A stretch of DNA of 64,000 bases, taken from assembly GCA_942493365.1 (NCBI GenBank), contig OW818697.1, positions 1,488,001 through 1,552,000 of the forward strand, in the 5' to 3' direction. Within the stretch, counting starts at the first letter, position 1; every line of letters begins with the position of its first letter. The notes below the pieces were generated by a model. It did not search any database, was not told the DNA's origin, and saw nothing but the letters and a program-made list of their open reading frames with translations. The translations under genes were made by a program, and so were the position numbers. Of this stretch, positions 26,046-34,926 are shown piece by piece. Source of the DNA: UBA8949 sp942493365 (lineage in GTDB: Bacteria; Bacillota; Clostridia; Saccharofermentanales; UBA5734).

Positions 26046-26639
26046 GTGATCGCAGACTCGGAAAACCATCTGATGGAACAAGCCCGTACGGGCGACCCCG
26101 ATGCTTTTTCGATTTTGGTCGAGCGCTATTCTACGCGCCTTTACGGCGCCTGCTTCGGATTCCTGGGCAACCGCCAGGATGCTGAAGACTGTGTGCAGGA
26201 TGCCTTTTTGAAGGCCTACCGGGGTATCGGTGATTACAACCAGCTGGCCGGTTTCTACACCTGGCTCTACCGTATTGCCATCAACACCTGCCGCGATTAT
26301 ATTCGCAAAAACCGCAGGACGCAGGTGTTTTCGCTCGACGAAGCGCTGGAAACCGACGACGGCCAGGTTTTTCAGCAAATTGCCGATGGGGCGCCGCTGC
26401 CGGACGAACTGGCCGAAACAGCGGAAACCGCAACCATGATCCGTGGAGAGATCGCCGCCATGCCGGAGTATCTCAAGGAAATTCTCATCCTGCGCGACCT
26501 GGAAGGGTTGAGTTACCACGAAACCGCGCTGCTCCTGACCCTCAACGAAGGAACAGTCAAATCGCGGCTTTCACGCGCGCGGCGGCATTTGATGGATAAT
26601 ATCAAACGCCGGGAACAAATTGCCGAGAAACGCGTCTAA
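26046..26639 (+). CDS. ECF-type RNA polymerase sigma factor
   Basis: 197 residues. Region 2 is seen as YSTRLYGACFGFLGNRQDAE followed by DCVQDAFLKAYRGI, and region 4 as LEGLSYHETALLLTLNEG followed by TVKSRLSRARRHL with its helix-turn-helix. Regions 1 and 3 are absent, as in SigW-type factors. GTG 26046 is preceded by ACAGGAGGTTTGGC, a strong site. The next gene codes for a membrane anti-sigma factor with a zinc-finger N-terminus, the usual partner. The regulon is unknown; no autoregulatory ECF promoter was recognised upstream. Confidence 0.92.
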   Translation: MIADSENHLMEQARTGDPDAFSILVERYSTRLYGACFGFLGNRQDAEDCVQDAFLKAYRGIGDYNQLAGFYTWLYRIAINTCRDYIRKNRRTQVFSLDEALETDDGQVFQQIADGAPLPDELAETAETATMIRGEIAAMPEYLKEILILRDLEGLSYHETALLLTLNEGTVKSRLSRARRHLMDNIKRREQIAEKRV

Positions 26640-26679
26640 CATTTAAGACCCGAAAATTACCGAAAGGAGATGCCGATCA

Positions 26680-27552
26680 ATGCCCAGAAAATGTCAATCC
26701 ATCCTGCCCCTGCTGCCCGAATACCTGGACGAAGTTCTAACCGATCGGGATCGCCAGCGGGTTGAGCAACACCTTAAAGACTGCGCGGCCTGCCGCGCCG
26801 AATTGGCAATACAGCGTGAATGGCTGAAGACCAGATCGCTTTTTCTGCCTGAAACGACAGCGCCAACCGGCCTGAATGAGCGGATCATGGCAGCCGTCCT
26901 GGCAGAACATACCAACCCCCAAGTCATCCTGCTGTCTGCGAAGCGGACAGAGCGCAATAAGTTCTGGAAATGGCAAACTTTGACTGCAACCGCGGCGGCC
27001 TTGTTGCTGATCATTGCCGTATGGCAGCTCGCGCCACTGTTTTTATTCACCAAAGCCGGCTCGGCGGCTACTTTCGCCGATGCCAGCGACTTGACAGGTT
27101 TTAATCCTGAATCGGCGACTGGCGAAAGCGACGGTATGACCACGTCTATATGCGGAACTTATCGGGGGTCTGGTGATTGGTTGCCTTATCCACCGCCGGA
27201 AATCTCGGCAAAAGGCTATTTTGAGAGCATTTTTGCCCAAGACGCTGCTAATTTTAATGCGGGCGCCCTTGATGGTATTCTGGCTGACGCTCAAGATATC
27301 AGGTATTTTTCACGGGATGCTAACGGCATGGAATCACTGATTATGGCTGCCTATAGTCAGGAAGAGATCGATTCACGGATGATTGGCATAAAAAATGCGC
27401 TTACCCCTTGCGAAACCCCCATTCAGATTGAGATAATCAGGAGAGAAGATCTGCGCGGCAAATTGGACAGCATTGACCAGACTTTGTATGACATTGCTTT
27501 TCCCGTGCCGCCGACACAATCATCCTGGATCTTCATTCTGATAGGGGCGTGA
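26680..27552 (+). CDS. Zinc-finger anti-sigma factor with one transmembrane segment
   Basis: 290 residues. The N-terminus has the anti-sigma zinc-finger (zf-HC2) pattern: Cys near residue 5, then HLKDCAACRAEL with the HxxxCxxC motif near residues 28-35. A hydrophobic helix (about 105-125) puts the C-terminal 165 residues outside the cell, where a sensing domain of unknown fold resides. It should hold the upstream sigma factor at the membrane until a signal triggers release. Strong ribosome binding site GAAAGGAGATG. Its stop codon is 4 nt before the polA start, so polA translation may be coupled to this regulatory pair. Confidence 0.85.
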   Translation: MPRKCQSILPLLPEYLDEVLTDRDRQRVEQHLKDCAACRAELAIQREWLKTRSLFLPETTAPTGLNERIMAAVLAEHTNPQVILLSAKRTERNKFWKWQTLTATAAALLLIIAVWQLAPLFLFTKAGSAATFADASDLTGFNPESATGESDGMTTSICGTYRGSGDWLPYPPPEISAKGYFESIFAQDAANFNAGALDGILADAQDIRYFSRDANGMESLIMAAYSQEEIDSRMIGIKNALTPCETPIQIEIIRREDLRGKLDSIDQTLYDIAFPVPPTQSSWIFILIGA

Positions 27553-27556
27553 TGTC

Positions 27557-30250
27557 TTGCCAGAACAAACCCTGCTGCTGATTGACGGCAACAGCCTGAT
27601 CAATAGAGCATTCTTCGGACTGCTCGGTCGCCACAATCTTACAGCGCCCGATGGCACACCCACCGGGGCGCTGTTTGCGTTTCTGAATATGTATCTGCGC
27701 TACATTGATGATATTCGTCCGACCCATGTGGTCACGGCTTTTGACCTTAAGGCACCGACCTTTCGCCATGATCAGTATGACAATTACAAAGCGACCCGCA
27801 AGCCGATGCCGGACGAACTGGCTGTGCAAATGCCGCTGCTCAAACAGCTGCTCACCAGCCTTGGCGTCAAGTGCATGGAAATGACCGGCTATGAAGCCGA
27901 TGACCTGATCGGGACACTGGCCATGCGCGGCAAGGCGGCCAGTTTCGCGGTCAGCATCATCACGGGCGACAAGGACAGCTTTCAACTCGCTGAAGCGGGC
28001 GTGACCATCCTGCAGCCCGTCACGCGCAATGGTAAAACCGAAACCGAACGCTATGATGAAGCCGCCGTGGTGGCGCGCTACCAGATTACACCAGCCCAGA
28101 TCATCGATTTGAAGGCCATCATGGGCGATCCGTCCGACAACATTCCCGGCGTCAAGGGCATCGGGGAAAAGGGTGCGATCGAGCTGATGGTCAAATACGG
28201 CACCTTAGACCGTGTTTACGCTTCGCTTGACGAGATCCGGCCGGCCTTGGCGGACAAACTTCGGGAAAGCCGTGACATGGCCTATCTATCGCAGCAGTTG
28301 GCCACCATTTGCCGGACTGTGCCGATCACCGAGACGATTGATGACTTCGTCATCAAACCACCAGCAGTTGAGGAACTTTCAGACTTGCTGATTCGCCTGG
28401 GGTTTAAAAATATGATCGCCCGCTTGAATCTGTCTCCAGTCAATTCGCCGTCTAGCCTGCCGGACGAGCAGTCGGTGACTTGTCAAAACAGCAGCCTGCA
28501 GGAATTTTCGGTGGCGCTGCAAAGCAAGCCCGAGCTGACCGCGCTTTGGCTGGAAGCGGGGCAACCGTTGTATTGGACGGTTAAAGCGGGGCAGGTTTTT
28601 GCACTGCCTGGCGAAGACATTCCCGCGGCCTGGCAAATGTTGTTTGCAGCAAAATGTGCGGTCGCTTGCTGTGATTACAAAAAAATACTTCGGACGACCG
28701 GCTTGCCCGATTTGGATACCAGCCTGCACGACGTCGTCATTGCGGCCTATTTGCTCAATCAGATCGATGGACGGCCGGATTTGGCCCGCATTTATCAGCA
28801 GGCAACTGGGCTGTCATTGCCTGAGGCAGCGGACAACGATTCCGAAGCAGTCAACGCGAAATCTAAACCGTTGCCGGTGCAAACCGATCTTTTTACCTTG
28901 TCTGAGCATGCTGTGCCGGAAGCCAATGTCAATATCATCACGTCGATCAAGCCTGGACAGGATTTTTTGGCCCATGCCGTGCGCGAAATCGCCCTGCAAC
29001 AGCAAACGCAAATCCAGGCGCGCGGCATTGAAAAGCTGGTCTACGAGATCGAAATGCCGCTGGCCGGCATTCTGGCGGCGATGGAAACGCGGGGCTTTTC
29101 GATCGATCTGACGGTACTCGACCAGCTGGCGACCGAGATGGATCGCACTTTAGAAACGCTGCAAATCAGCATCTTCGAACAATGCGGCCGCAGTTTCAAC
29201 CTGAATTCGCCCAAACAGCTGGCGGACATACTTTATCAGGACCTCGGTCTGGCGTCGGGCAAGAAGCGCAGCAGCGGCTCATTTTCGACCGACTCAGAGG
29301 AACTGGAGCGTTTGGCGTTGGAGCACCCGGTCATCCCGCTGATCATCGAGCACCGCCAGGTCGCCAAGCTGCGTTCGACCTACGTCGAGGGCCTGAAAAA
29401 AGTACGTGACCCGGCCGACGGCCGTGTGCACACCACCTTCAACCAAACGCTGACCGCCACCGGACGGCTGAGCAGCACCGATCCCAACCTGCAGAACATT
29501 CCCATCCGCATGGCGGCCGGTCAGAAGATCCGCCGGGCTTTCATCGCCGCGCCGGGACATGTGCTGCTGGACGCCGACTACTCACAGATCGAACTGCGCA
29601 TCCTGGCCCATCTGTCAGGCGACAAGGCGATGATCGACGCCTTCGTCAACAACGAAGACATTCACACCAATACCGCCTGCCGCATTTTTGACACCACCGC
29701 CGACCGCATCACGCCGGAACAGCGCAGCGTTGCCAAAACGATGAATTTCAGCATTGTCTACGGCATCAGCGATTTTGGCCTGGCCCGCGATCTCGGTGTG
29801 ACGATCCGTCAGGCTCATCAATACATCGCCGATTATGAAGCGCTGTACCCCGACGTCCGGCGCTACCTCAAAGAGTTGGTTGAGCAGGCCTACGCGCATG
29901 GCTACGTTGAGACGATGACCGGACGCCGCCGCTACATGCCCGAACTCAAGTCGCCCAATCGCAATTTGCGTCAGTTTGGCGAGCGGGCGGCCATGAACAC
30001 GCCGGTGCAAGGCACAGCCGCTGACATGATCAAGATCGCCATGGTCAGCGCTGCAGCCGGACTGCGCGCCGCGGGTCTCAAATCCGAGCTGATCCTCCAG
30101 GTTCACGATGAACTGATCGTCGAAGCCCATTTGGATGAAATTGAACAGGCCTCGGCGATTCTGAAATCGGCCATGCAGAATGCCATGCAATTGCAGGTGC
30201 CGCTGCTGGCCGAAGTCCGGCAGGGCGCCAGCTGGGCTGACTGTAAATAA
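27557..30250 (+). CDS. polA: DNA polymerase I
   Basis: Replicative gap filling and repair. 897 residues. An N-terminal 5'-3' exonuclease (IDGNSLINRAFF, YEADDLIGTLA, GDKDSFQLA, GDPSDNIPGVKGIG) is followed by a degenerate 3'-5' exonuclease domain in which the expected DxE motif is absent, so proofreading is probably lost as in Bacillus and Thermus enzymes, and by an intact polymerase domain (DYSQIELRILAHLSGD near 674, RRYMPEL, VHDELIVEA near 850). Start TTG 27557 with AGGGGCG upstream is the only reasonable in-frame start; the nearby ATG is in another frame. coaE follows in the common polA-coaE order. Confidence 0.96.
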   Translation: MPEQTLLLIDGNSLINRAFFGLLGRHNLTAPDGTPTGALFAFLNMYLRYIDDIRPTHVVTAFDLKAPTFRHDQYDNYKATRKPMPDELAVQMPLLKQLLTSLGVKCMEMTGYEADDLIGTLAMRGKAASFAVSIITGDKDSFQLAEAGVTILQPVTRNGKTETERYDEAAVVARYQITPAQIIDLKAIMGDPSDNIPGVKGIGEKGAIELMVKYGTLDRVYASLDEIRPALADKLRESRDMAYLSQQLATICRTVPITETIDDFVIKPPAVEELSDLLIRLGFKNMIARLNLSPVNSPSSLPDEQSVTCQNSSLQEFSVALQSKPELTALWLEAGQPLYWTVKAGQVFALPGEDIPAAWQMLFAAKCAVACCDYKKILRTTGLPDLDTSLHDVVIAAYLLNQIDGRPDLARIYQQATGLSLPEAADNDSEAVNAKSKPLPVQTDLFTLSEHAVPEANVNIITSIKPGQDFLAHAVREIALQQQTQIQARGIEKLVYEIEMPLAGILAAMETRGFSIDLTVLDQLATEMDRTLETLQISIFEQCGRSFNLNSPKQLADILYQDLGLASGKKRSSGSFSTDSEELERLALEHPVIPLIIEHRQVAKLRSTYVEGLKKVRDPADGRVHTTFNQTLTATGRLSSTDPNLQNIPIRMAAGQKIRRAFIAAPGHVLLDADYSQIELRILAHLSGDKAMIDAFVNNEDIHTNTACRIFDTTADRITPEQRSVAKTMNFSIVYGISDFGLARDLGVTIRQAHQYIADYEALYPDVRRYLKELVEQAYAHGYVETMTGRRRYMPELKSPNRNLRQFGERAAMNTPVQGTAADMIKIAMVSAAAGLRAAGLKSELILQVHDELIVEAHLDEIEQASAILKSAMQNAMQLQVPLLAEVRQGASWADCK

Positions 30251-30267
30251 ATATGGGATGGTGAAAG

Positions 30268-30918
30268 ATGTTTGTTCTTGGAATTACCGGCGGCATTGGC
30301 TGCGGAAAAAGTTCAGTGGCGCAAATTTGTCGAGAGGCCGGCCTGCCGGTTATTGATGCCGACGAACTGTCGCGGCAGGTGACGGCAGCCGGTGGCGCGG
30401 CCATGCCGGCAATCATCGAAAAATTCGGCACCGGTGCGGCCGACGAAAAGGGCGCGCTCGACCGCCAGAGCATGGCCAGCAAGGTCTTCGCCAGCCATCG
30501 CACCCTGGACCAGCTGAGCGCCATCGTTCACCTGCATGTCGTCGAGCAGATCGGCCTGCAGGTCAAAAAACTGGAAGACAAAAAGACCCGAGCCGTCGTC
30601 CTCGATGTGCCGATTCCGGTCAAGCGCGGGTTTATTGATATCTGCAATCAGGTTTGGGTGGTCTGGGCCAGCGACGAGGTTCGTTTGGCCCGGCTGGCGG
30701 CGCGCGGCATGGATGGGGAAGAAGTTCGCCGTCGCATGGCCATGCAGATGAAGCGCGAGGATTACCTGAAACTGGCGGATCACGTCATCCAGAATGACGG
30801 CAGTCCCGAGGAGCTGACCGAGCAAGTCATGGCGCTGCTGGAGCAGGAACTGGGTCAGCGCGGCGTTCGCATCAAACGGGAAGCCAGGGAAGTCTCATCA
30901 GACGTTGAAACGGAATAG
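30268..30918 (+). CDS. coaE: Dephospho-CoA kinase
   Basis: Last step of coenzyme A synthesis: ATP-dependent 3'-phosphorylation of dephospho-CoA. 216 residues. P-loop GITGGIGCGKSS at the N-terminus, then the DADELSRQV motif and VVLDVPIPVKRGF region, with the lid helix RLARLAARG. Start ATG 30268 has GGGATGG upstream. The 3' end overlaps the convergent ychF gene by 21 nt. Confidence 0.94.
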   Translation: MFVLGITGGIGCGKSSVAQICREAGLPVIDADELSRQVTAAGGAAMPAIIEKFGTGAADEKGALDRQSMASKVFASHRTLDQLSAIVHLHVVEQIGLQVKKLEDKKTRAVVLDVPIPVKRGFIDICNQVWVVWASDEVRLARLAARGMDGEEVRRRMAMQMKREDYLKLADHVIQNDGSPEELTEQVMALLEQELGQRGVRIKREAREVSSDVETE

Positions 30919-31989
30919 GACGATATCGCCGTCCTGCATGACATATTCTTTGCCTTCGGAACGGACCAGCCCTTTTTCACGGGCGGCGGCGTAGGTGCCG
31001 CAGGCCACCAGATCATTAAATGAGACAACTTCGGCGCGGATAAAACCGCGTTCAAAGTCGGAGTGAATTTTGCCGGCCGCTTGCGGTGCTTTGGTGCCGC
31101 GGCTGATCGTCCAGGCGCGGCATTCATCGGCCCCAGATGTCAAGAAGGACATTTGACCCAGCAGGTGATAACCGGCGTGGATGATTTTGTCGAGGCCGGA
31201 TTCTTCCAGCCCCAGGTCGGCCAGGAAAAGCTGACGCTCCTCGCTGTCCAGCATGGCAATTTCTTCTTCGATGCGCGCGCTGATCAGCACGACTTCGGCG
31301 TCTTCCGCGGCGGCGATGGCACGCACCGGCAAGACATAGTCCGGCTCTGGACCGGCCAGGGCGGCTTCGGATATGTTGGCGACATAGAGGATGGGCTTGA
31401 GGGACAGCAGCGCCAGATCACGCAGGAAAGGCTGCTCATCTTCGGTGAATTCCAGCGTGCGGGCGGAAAGCCCCTTGCCCAGCTGCTCGTAGATTTGCTC
31501 TTGCACGGCCAGTTCGGCGAGGAATTTTTTGTCGCCGCCCTTGACCATTTTGCGGGACTTGTCCAGACGGCGCTCCATGTATTCGAGGTCGGAGAGAATC
31601 AGCTCGAGATTGATGGTTTCGATGTCGCGCGCCGGATCGGTGACGCCATCGACGTGGATGACATTGGCATCATCAAAACAGCGGACGACGTGCACAATGG
31701 CGTCGACTTCGCGGATATTGGCCAGAAATTTGTTGCCCAGGCCCTCGCCCTTGCTGGCGCCCTTGACCAGACCGGCGATGTCGACAAAATCGATCAGAGC
31801 CGGTGTTTTTTTATCGGGATGGTACATCTCGGCCAGCACGTCCAGACGTTTGTCGGGCACGGCCACGACGCCAATGTTGGGTTCAATGGTGCAGAAGGGA
31901 TAGTTCGCGACAGCCGCGCCGGCGCGGGTGATGGCGTTGAACAGGGTGCTTTTTCCGACATTCGGCAGTCCGACGATTCCAAGGCGCAT
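30898..31989 (-). CDS. ychF: Redox-regulated ATPase YchF (Obg-family)
   Basis: 363 residues. P-loop GLPNVGKSTLFNAIT, the DIAGLVKGAS switch region, the NISE motif in place of the classical NKxD guanine-specificity motif (explaining the ATP preference of the family), and a C-terminal TGS domain ending YVMQDGDIVLFRFNV. Associated with ribosomes and stress responses in other bacteria. ATG 31989 was chosen because GGAGGACAA lies directly upstream on the minus strand; the longer frame to 32097 adds sequence not seen in the family. Convergent with coaE, divergent from comM. Confidence 0.95.
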   Translation of the reverse strand: MRLGIVGLPNVGKSTLFNAITRAGAAVANYPFCTIEPNIGVVAVPDKRLDVLAEMYHPDKKTPALIDFVDIAGLVKGASKGEGLGNKFLANIREVDAIVHVVRCFDDANVIHVDGVTDPARDIETINLELILSDLEYMERRLDKSRKMVKGGDKKFLAELAVQEQIYEQLGKGLSARTLEFTEDEQPFLRDLALLSLKPILYVANISEAALAGPEPDYVLPVRAIAAAEDAEVVLISARIEEEIAMLDSEERQLFLADLGLEESGLDKIIHAGYHLLGQMSFLTSGADECRAWTISRGTKAPQAAGKIHSDFERGFIRAEVVSFNDLVACGTYAAAREKGLVRSEGKEYVMQDGDIVLFRFNV

Positions 31990-32028
31990 AGTGTTGTCCT
32001 CCAGGGCAGGTGTCAAAATGATCACCCC

Positions 32029-32057
32029 ATTATGGCAGAAAATGACTGCTCGCGCAA
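32029..32057 (-). promoter_or_regulatory. Predicted ychF promoter
   Basis: On the minus strand, TTGCGC (32057-32052), 17-bp spacer and CATAAT (32034-32029), 40 nt before the ychF start. Confidence 0.45.
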
Positions 32058-32140
32058 CGTTTGCGCTTTTGACGGTTTTTGTCGGATGATGGTCCAACGG
32101 GCGGCTAAAATGCTGTGATAAACTTGCGCTGTGAAGGCAG

Positions 32141-33703
32141 GTGGTTGTTTTGGCGCCGGTACGCTGCGGCAGAATTCGTTCGTGTGCGCTTTATGGCATT
32201 CAAGGCATCATGGTGGAAATCGAGGCGACCATCTTGCCCGGGCTGCCTTCATTTGAGATCGTTGGCCTGGGCGACTCGGCTGTACGCGAGTCACGCAATC
32301 GAGTGCATGCCGCGCTGAAAAACAATGGCTTTGATTTTCCCTCCAGCCGAATCACGGCCAGCTATGCGCCGGCCTGGCTGCGCAAAGAAGGGTCAGCGTT
32401 TGACCTGCCGCTGGCGTTGGCGATTTTGATTGCCTCCGGGCAGGTCCCTGCGGTGGATCAGCAGCTCAGTGTCTTTGGCGAACTCGGTCTGTCCGGTGAA
32501 GTTCGCAGTGTGCCGGGCGCGATTTGCCGGGCAGCGACCTGCGAAGAAAACCAGGTGACGCGGATATTCGCGCCGCAAGGCAATGCCGCCGAAATTCAAT
32601 CGTCCGGGAAATCTGGCTGCATACCCATTGCCCATCTGCGCGAAGCCGTGGATCTGCTGTGCGGCAGACAGATTCAACGGCCGATCGAAGCGCATTTAAA
32701 TGAAGAAAGAGAAGATATCGAAAAACCATTGCGCGACATCAGCACCATAATCGGACAGGGCAAGGCGGTCAGAGCTTTGCAGATTGCCGCTGCCGGCCGT
32801 CACAACCTGCTGCTGCTAGGTTCGCCGGGCTGCGGCAAAACATCATTGGCTTCGATTCTGCCCGACTTGCTGCCACCGCTGGAGCCTGAAGAATCGCTGC
32901 AGGTGACACGGATTTTCAGCGCTTCCGGCTTGCTGAAAGATGGACAAGGAATCTTGACCCGCCGGCCATTTCGCTCGCCGCATCACTCGATCAGTCGTTC
33001 GGCGATGATTGGGGGCGGCGCTATTCCGGTACCGGGTGAAATCAGTCTGGCTCATCATGGGGTGCTTTTTCTTGACGAAATGACCGAATTCCAACCGGAA
33101 ACGCTGGATCTGCTCAGGCAGCCGATCGAAGAACAAACCGTCAGGCTGACGCGCCTGCGGCACAGCATGACCTACCCGGCCGATTTTGTTCTGGTTGGCG
33201 CGGCCAATCCCTGCCGCTGCGGCGAATACCTCGAGCCGACCGCCAGATGCCGATGTTCGCCCGAGCAGGTGCAGCGCCATTTGAACCGGCTCAGTGGACC
33301 GTTGCTGGATCGCATGGATTTGACCGTGGAAATGACGCGTCTGGCGGTAGACGATTTGCCGCTGAGTGTGAGCCGTCCAGCTGGGACGCTTGACAAGACT
33401 GCTGAGATTTCACGTGCCATCCATCGCTGCTGGGAAATGCAGCGGCAACGGTGTAACAATCTGGGTCTGCCTTTTGTCGCCAATGGCCGCCTGCACAGCG
33501 AAACGCTGGCGCGTATTCTCGACATTACAACTTCAATCGTTTCCTTTGCCGCCGAAGCCGCAGACAGCCTCAATCTTTCGGTTCGCGGCTATCAGCGCAT
33601 TTTGCGCATTGCCAGAACCATCGCCGATCTCGAGCAGTCTGGGGCCGTTAAACTGGAGCACGTTGCCGAAGCCTTACAGTATCGGCACCGCAGCCCATCA
33701 TGA
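32141..33703 (+). CDS. comM: YifB/ComM family Mg-chelatase-like AAA+ ATPase
   Basis: About 520 residues. The N-terminal fold has VEIEATILPGLPSFEIVGLGD in its first 50 residues, followed by a AAA+ core with Walker A GSPGCGKTS, the PFRSPHHSIS motif, Walker B VLFLDEMTEF, and the C-terminal Mg_chelatase_C region SVRGYQRILRIARTIADLE. In naturally competent species ComM is a helicase that extends heteroduplex during transformation; dprA directly downstream supports a DNA-uptake or recombination role. No ATG start exists; GTG 32141 with GAAGGCAG upstream or TTG 32150 are the options. The extreme N-terminus is therefore uncertain. Confidence 0.92.
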   Translation: MVVLAPVRCGRIRSCALYGIQGIMVEIEATILPGLPSFEIVGLGDSAVRESRNRVHAALKNNGFDFPSSRITASYAPAWLRKEGSAFDLPLALAILIASGQVPAVDQQLSVFGELGLSGEVRSVPGAICRAATCEENQVTRIFAPQGNAAEIQSSGKSGCIPIAHLREAVDLLCGRQIQRPIEAHLNEEREDIEKPLRDISTIIGQGKAVRALQIAAAGRHNLLLLGSPGCGKTSLASILPDLLPPLEPEESLQVTRIFSASGLLKDGQGILTRRPFRSPHHSISRSAMIGGGAIPVPGEISLAHHGVLFLDEMTEFQPETLDLLRQPIEEQTVRLTRLRHSMTYPADFVLVGAANPCRCGEYLEPTARCRCSPEQVQRHLNRLSGPLLDRMDLTVEMTRLAVDDLPLSVSRPAGTLDKTAEISRAIHRCWEMQRQRCNNLGLPFVANGRLHSETLARILDITTSIVSFAAEAADSLNLSVRGYQRILRIARTIADLEQSGAVKLEHVAEALQYRHRSPS

Positions 33704-33712
33704 AGGGATGCC

Positions 33713-34888
33713 ATGAACGAAATTCAAACAAAGATCCGAAATTGCCTCTGGCTGAGCAATCTCAACAGCCAGGCAGGCCTGCCGCCAAACACAGTCAGAA
33801 AGATTCTGTCGATTTGGCCCAATCTTGACAGTCTGGTTGAGGCGCCGGCCAAACAACTGACGGAAGTGGTGGCCGGACCGCCCGAAAAAATCAAGCGTAT
33901 GCTGGCTTTCCTGCGCGATAAGCAGCGCCTGCTGCTTTTGGACGAACAAGCGCGTACGGCCGACGAGCAGGGTATTCGAGCGATTTATTTTGCCGATCCA
34001 GAATACCCGTCACGCCTGAAACAGATCAGCCGCTGTCCTTTGGTGCTTTTTTACCGCGGCGAAAGATTCACCGAAATAATGGCTGCCAGTTTCTTCGTCA
34101 CGGTGATCGGAACACGCTCGCCGACGCAATACGGACGAATCGTGACGGAGCAAATCACGGAGGACCTTGCGCGGCAGGGCGTCGTGATTATCAGCGGACT
34201 GGCGCGCGGGATTGACGCCCTGGCGCATCAAGCGGCATTAAATGCCGGCGGCCAAACCATCGCGGTCGTCGGCAGCGGTCCCGACCTGTGCTATCCTAGA
34301 GAAAATCAAGACCTGATGAAAAAAATCGCCGCCAGCGGTTTGATCATCAGTGAATACCCGCCGGGGACATTTCCGCTCAAGCAAAACTTTCCCGCCAGGA
34401 ACCGTATCCTCAGCGGTATGGCTGATGCCGTTGCGGTTATTGAGGCATCACGCCGCAGCGGCACCATGATCACAGCAGGATTTGCCGGTGAGCAGGGGCG
34501 GGATGTTTATGCGGTTCCCGGCAGCATTTTGTCGCCGTACAGTCAGGGCTGCAATCAGTTGATCAGGGATGGCGCTGAACTGCTGACTGCGGCCAGCGAT
34601 ATGCTGTGGCGTCTGCCTTCCGGACTCATCCAAACCCAGCTCGAGCAATCCATCCAGCGGGAAGTCGCGGAAATCGGCATCGACCTGCCCGGCAGTGCTG
34701 GCAGAATATACAAACGAATCTGCAAAGCTTTACGCAGTCATCCGATGTCTATGACGGATTTGTCCGATTATCTTAATCTGACGCTTCCCGAGACCGCGGT
34801 TTTGCTGACTGGATTGGAAATCGACGGACGATTAATCTGCGAACGGGGCAGATACTCTTTGACACAGGCAGCGCTTTCCTGTATATAA
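33713..34888 (+). CDS. dprA: DNA-processing protein DprA (Smf)
   Basis: Loads RecA on incoming single-stranded DNA during transformation. 391 residues. An N-terminal helical SAM-like part is followed by the Rossmann-like core: YPSRLKQI, TVIGTRSPTQYGR, SGLARGIDALAHQAAL, AVVGSGPDLCYPREN, SEYPPGTFPLK and FPARNRILSGMA. A winged-helix (DML1-like) domain ends the protein. It starts 9 nt after comM and its last codons carry a promoter for topA. Confidence 0.95.
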   Translation: MNEIQTKIRNCLWLSNLNSQAGLPPNTVRKILSIWPNLDSLVEAPAKQLTEVVAGPPEKIKRMLAFLRDKQRLLLLDEQARTADEQGIRAIYFADPEYPSRLKQISRCPLVLFYRGERFTEIMAASFFVTVIGTRSPTQYGRIVTEQITEDLARQGVVIISGLARGIDALAHQAALNAGGQTIAVVGSGPDLCYPRENQDLMKKIAASGLIISEYPPGTFPLKQNFPARNRILSGMADAVAVIEASRRSGTMITAGFAGEQGRDVYAVPGSILSPYSQGCNQLIRDGAELLTAASDMLWRLPSGLIQTQLEQSIQREVAEIGIDLPGSAGRIYKRICKALRSHPMSMTDLSDYLNLTLPETAVLLTGLEIDGRLICERGRYSLTQAALSCI

Positions 34889-34889
34889 T
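34859..34889 (+). promoter_or_regulatory. Promoter for topA inside the dprA 3' end
   Basis: Perfect TTGACA (34859-34864) with TATATA at 17 bp (34882-34887) or perfect TATAAT at 19 bp (34884-34889). Transcription would start after 34890, downstream of ATG 34888, which supports ATG 34927 as the topA start. Confidence 0.65.
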
Positions 34890-34926
34890 GGTAAAGCAAC
34901 CATCAGACGCAAAGGATAAAACAACA

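Noticed and set aside
34888..34926. Start of topA at ATG 34888
   Set aside because: It lies within the -10 box of the predicted topA promoter and has no ribosome binding site; ATG 34927 does.
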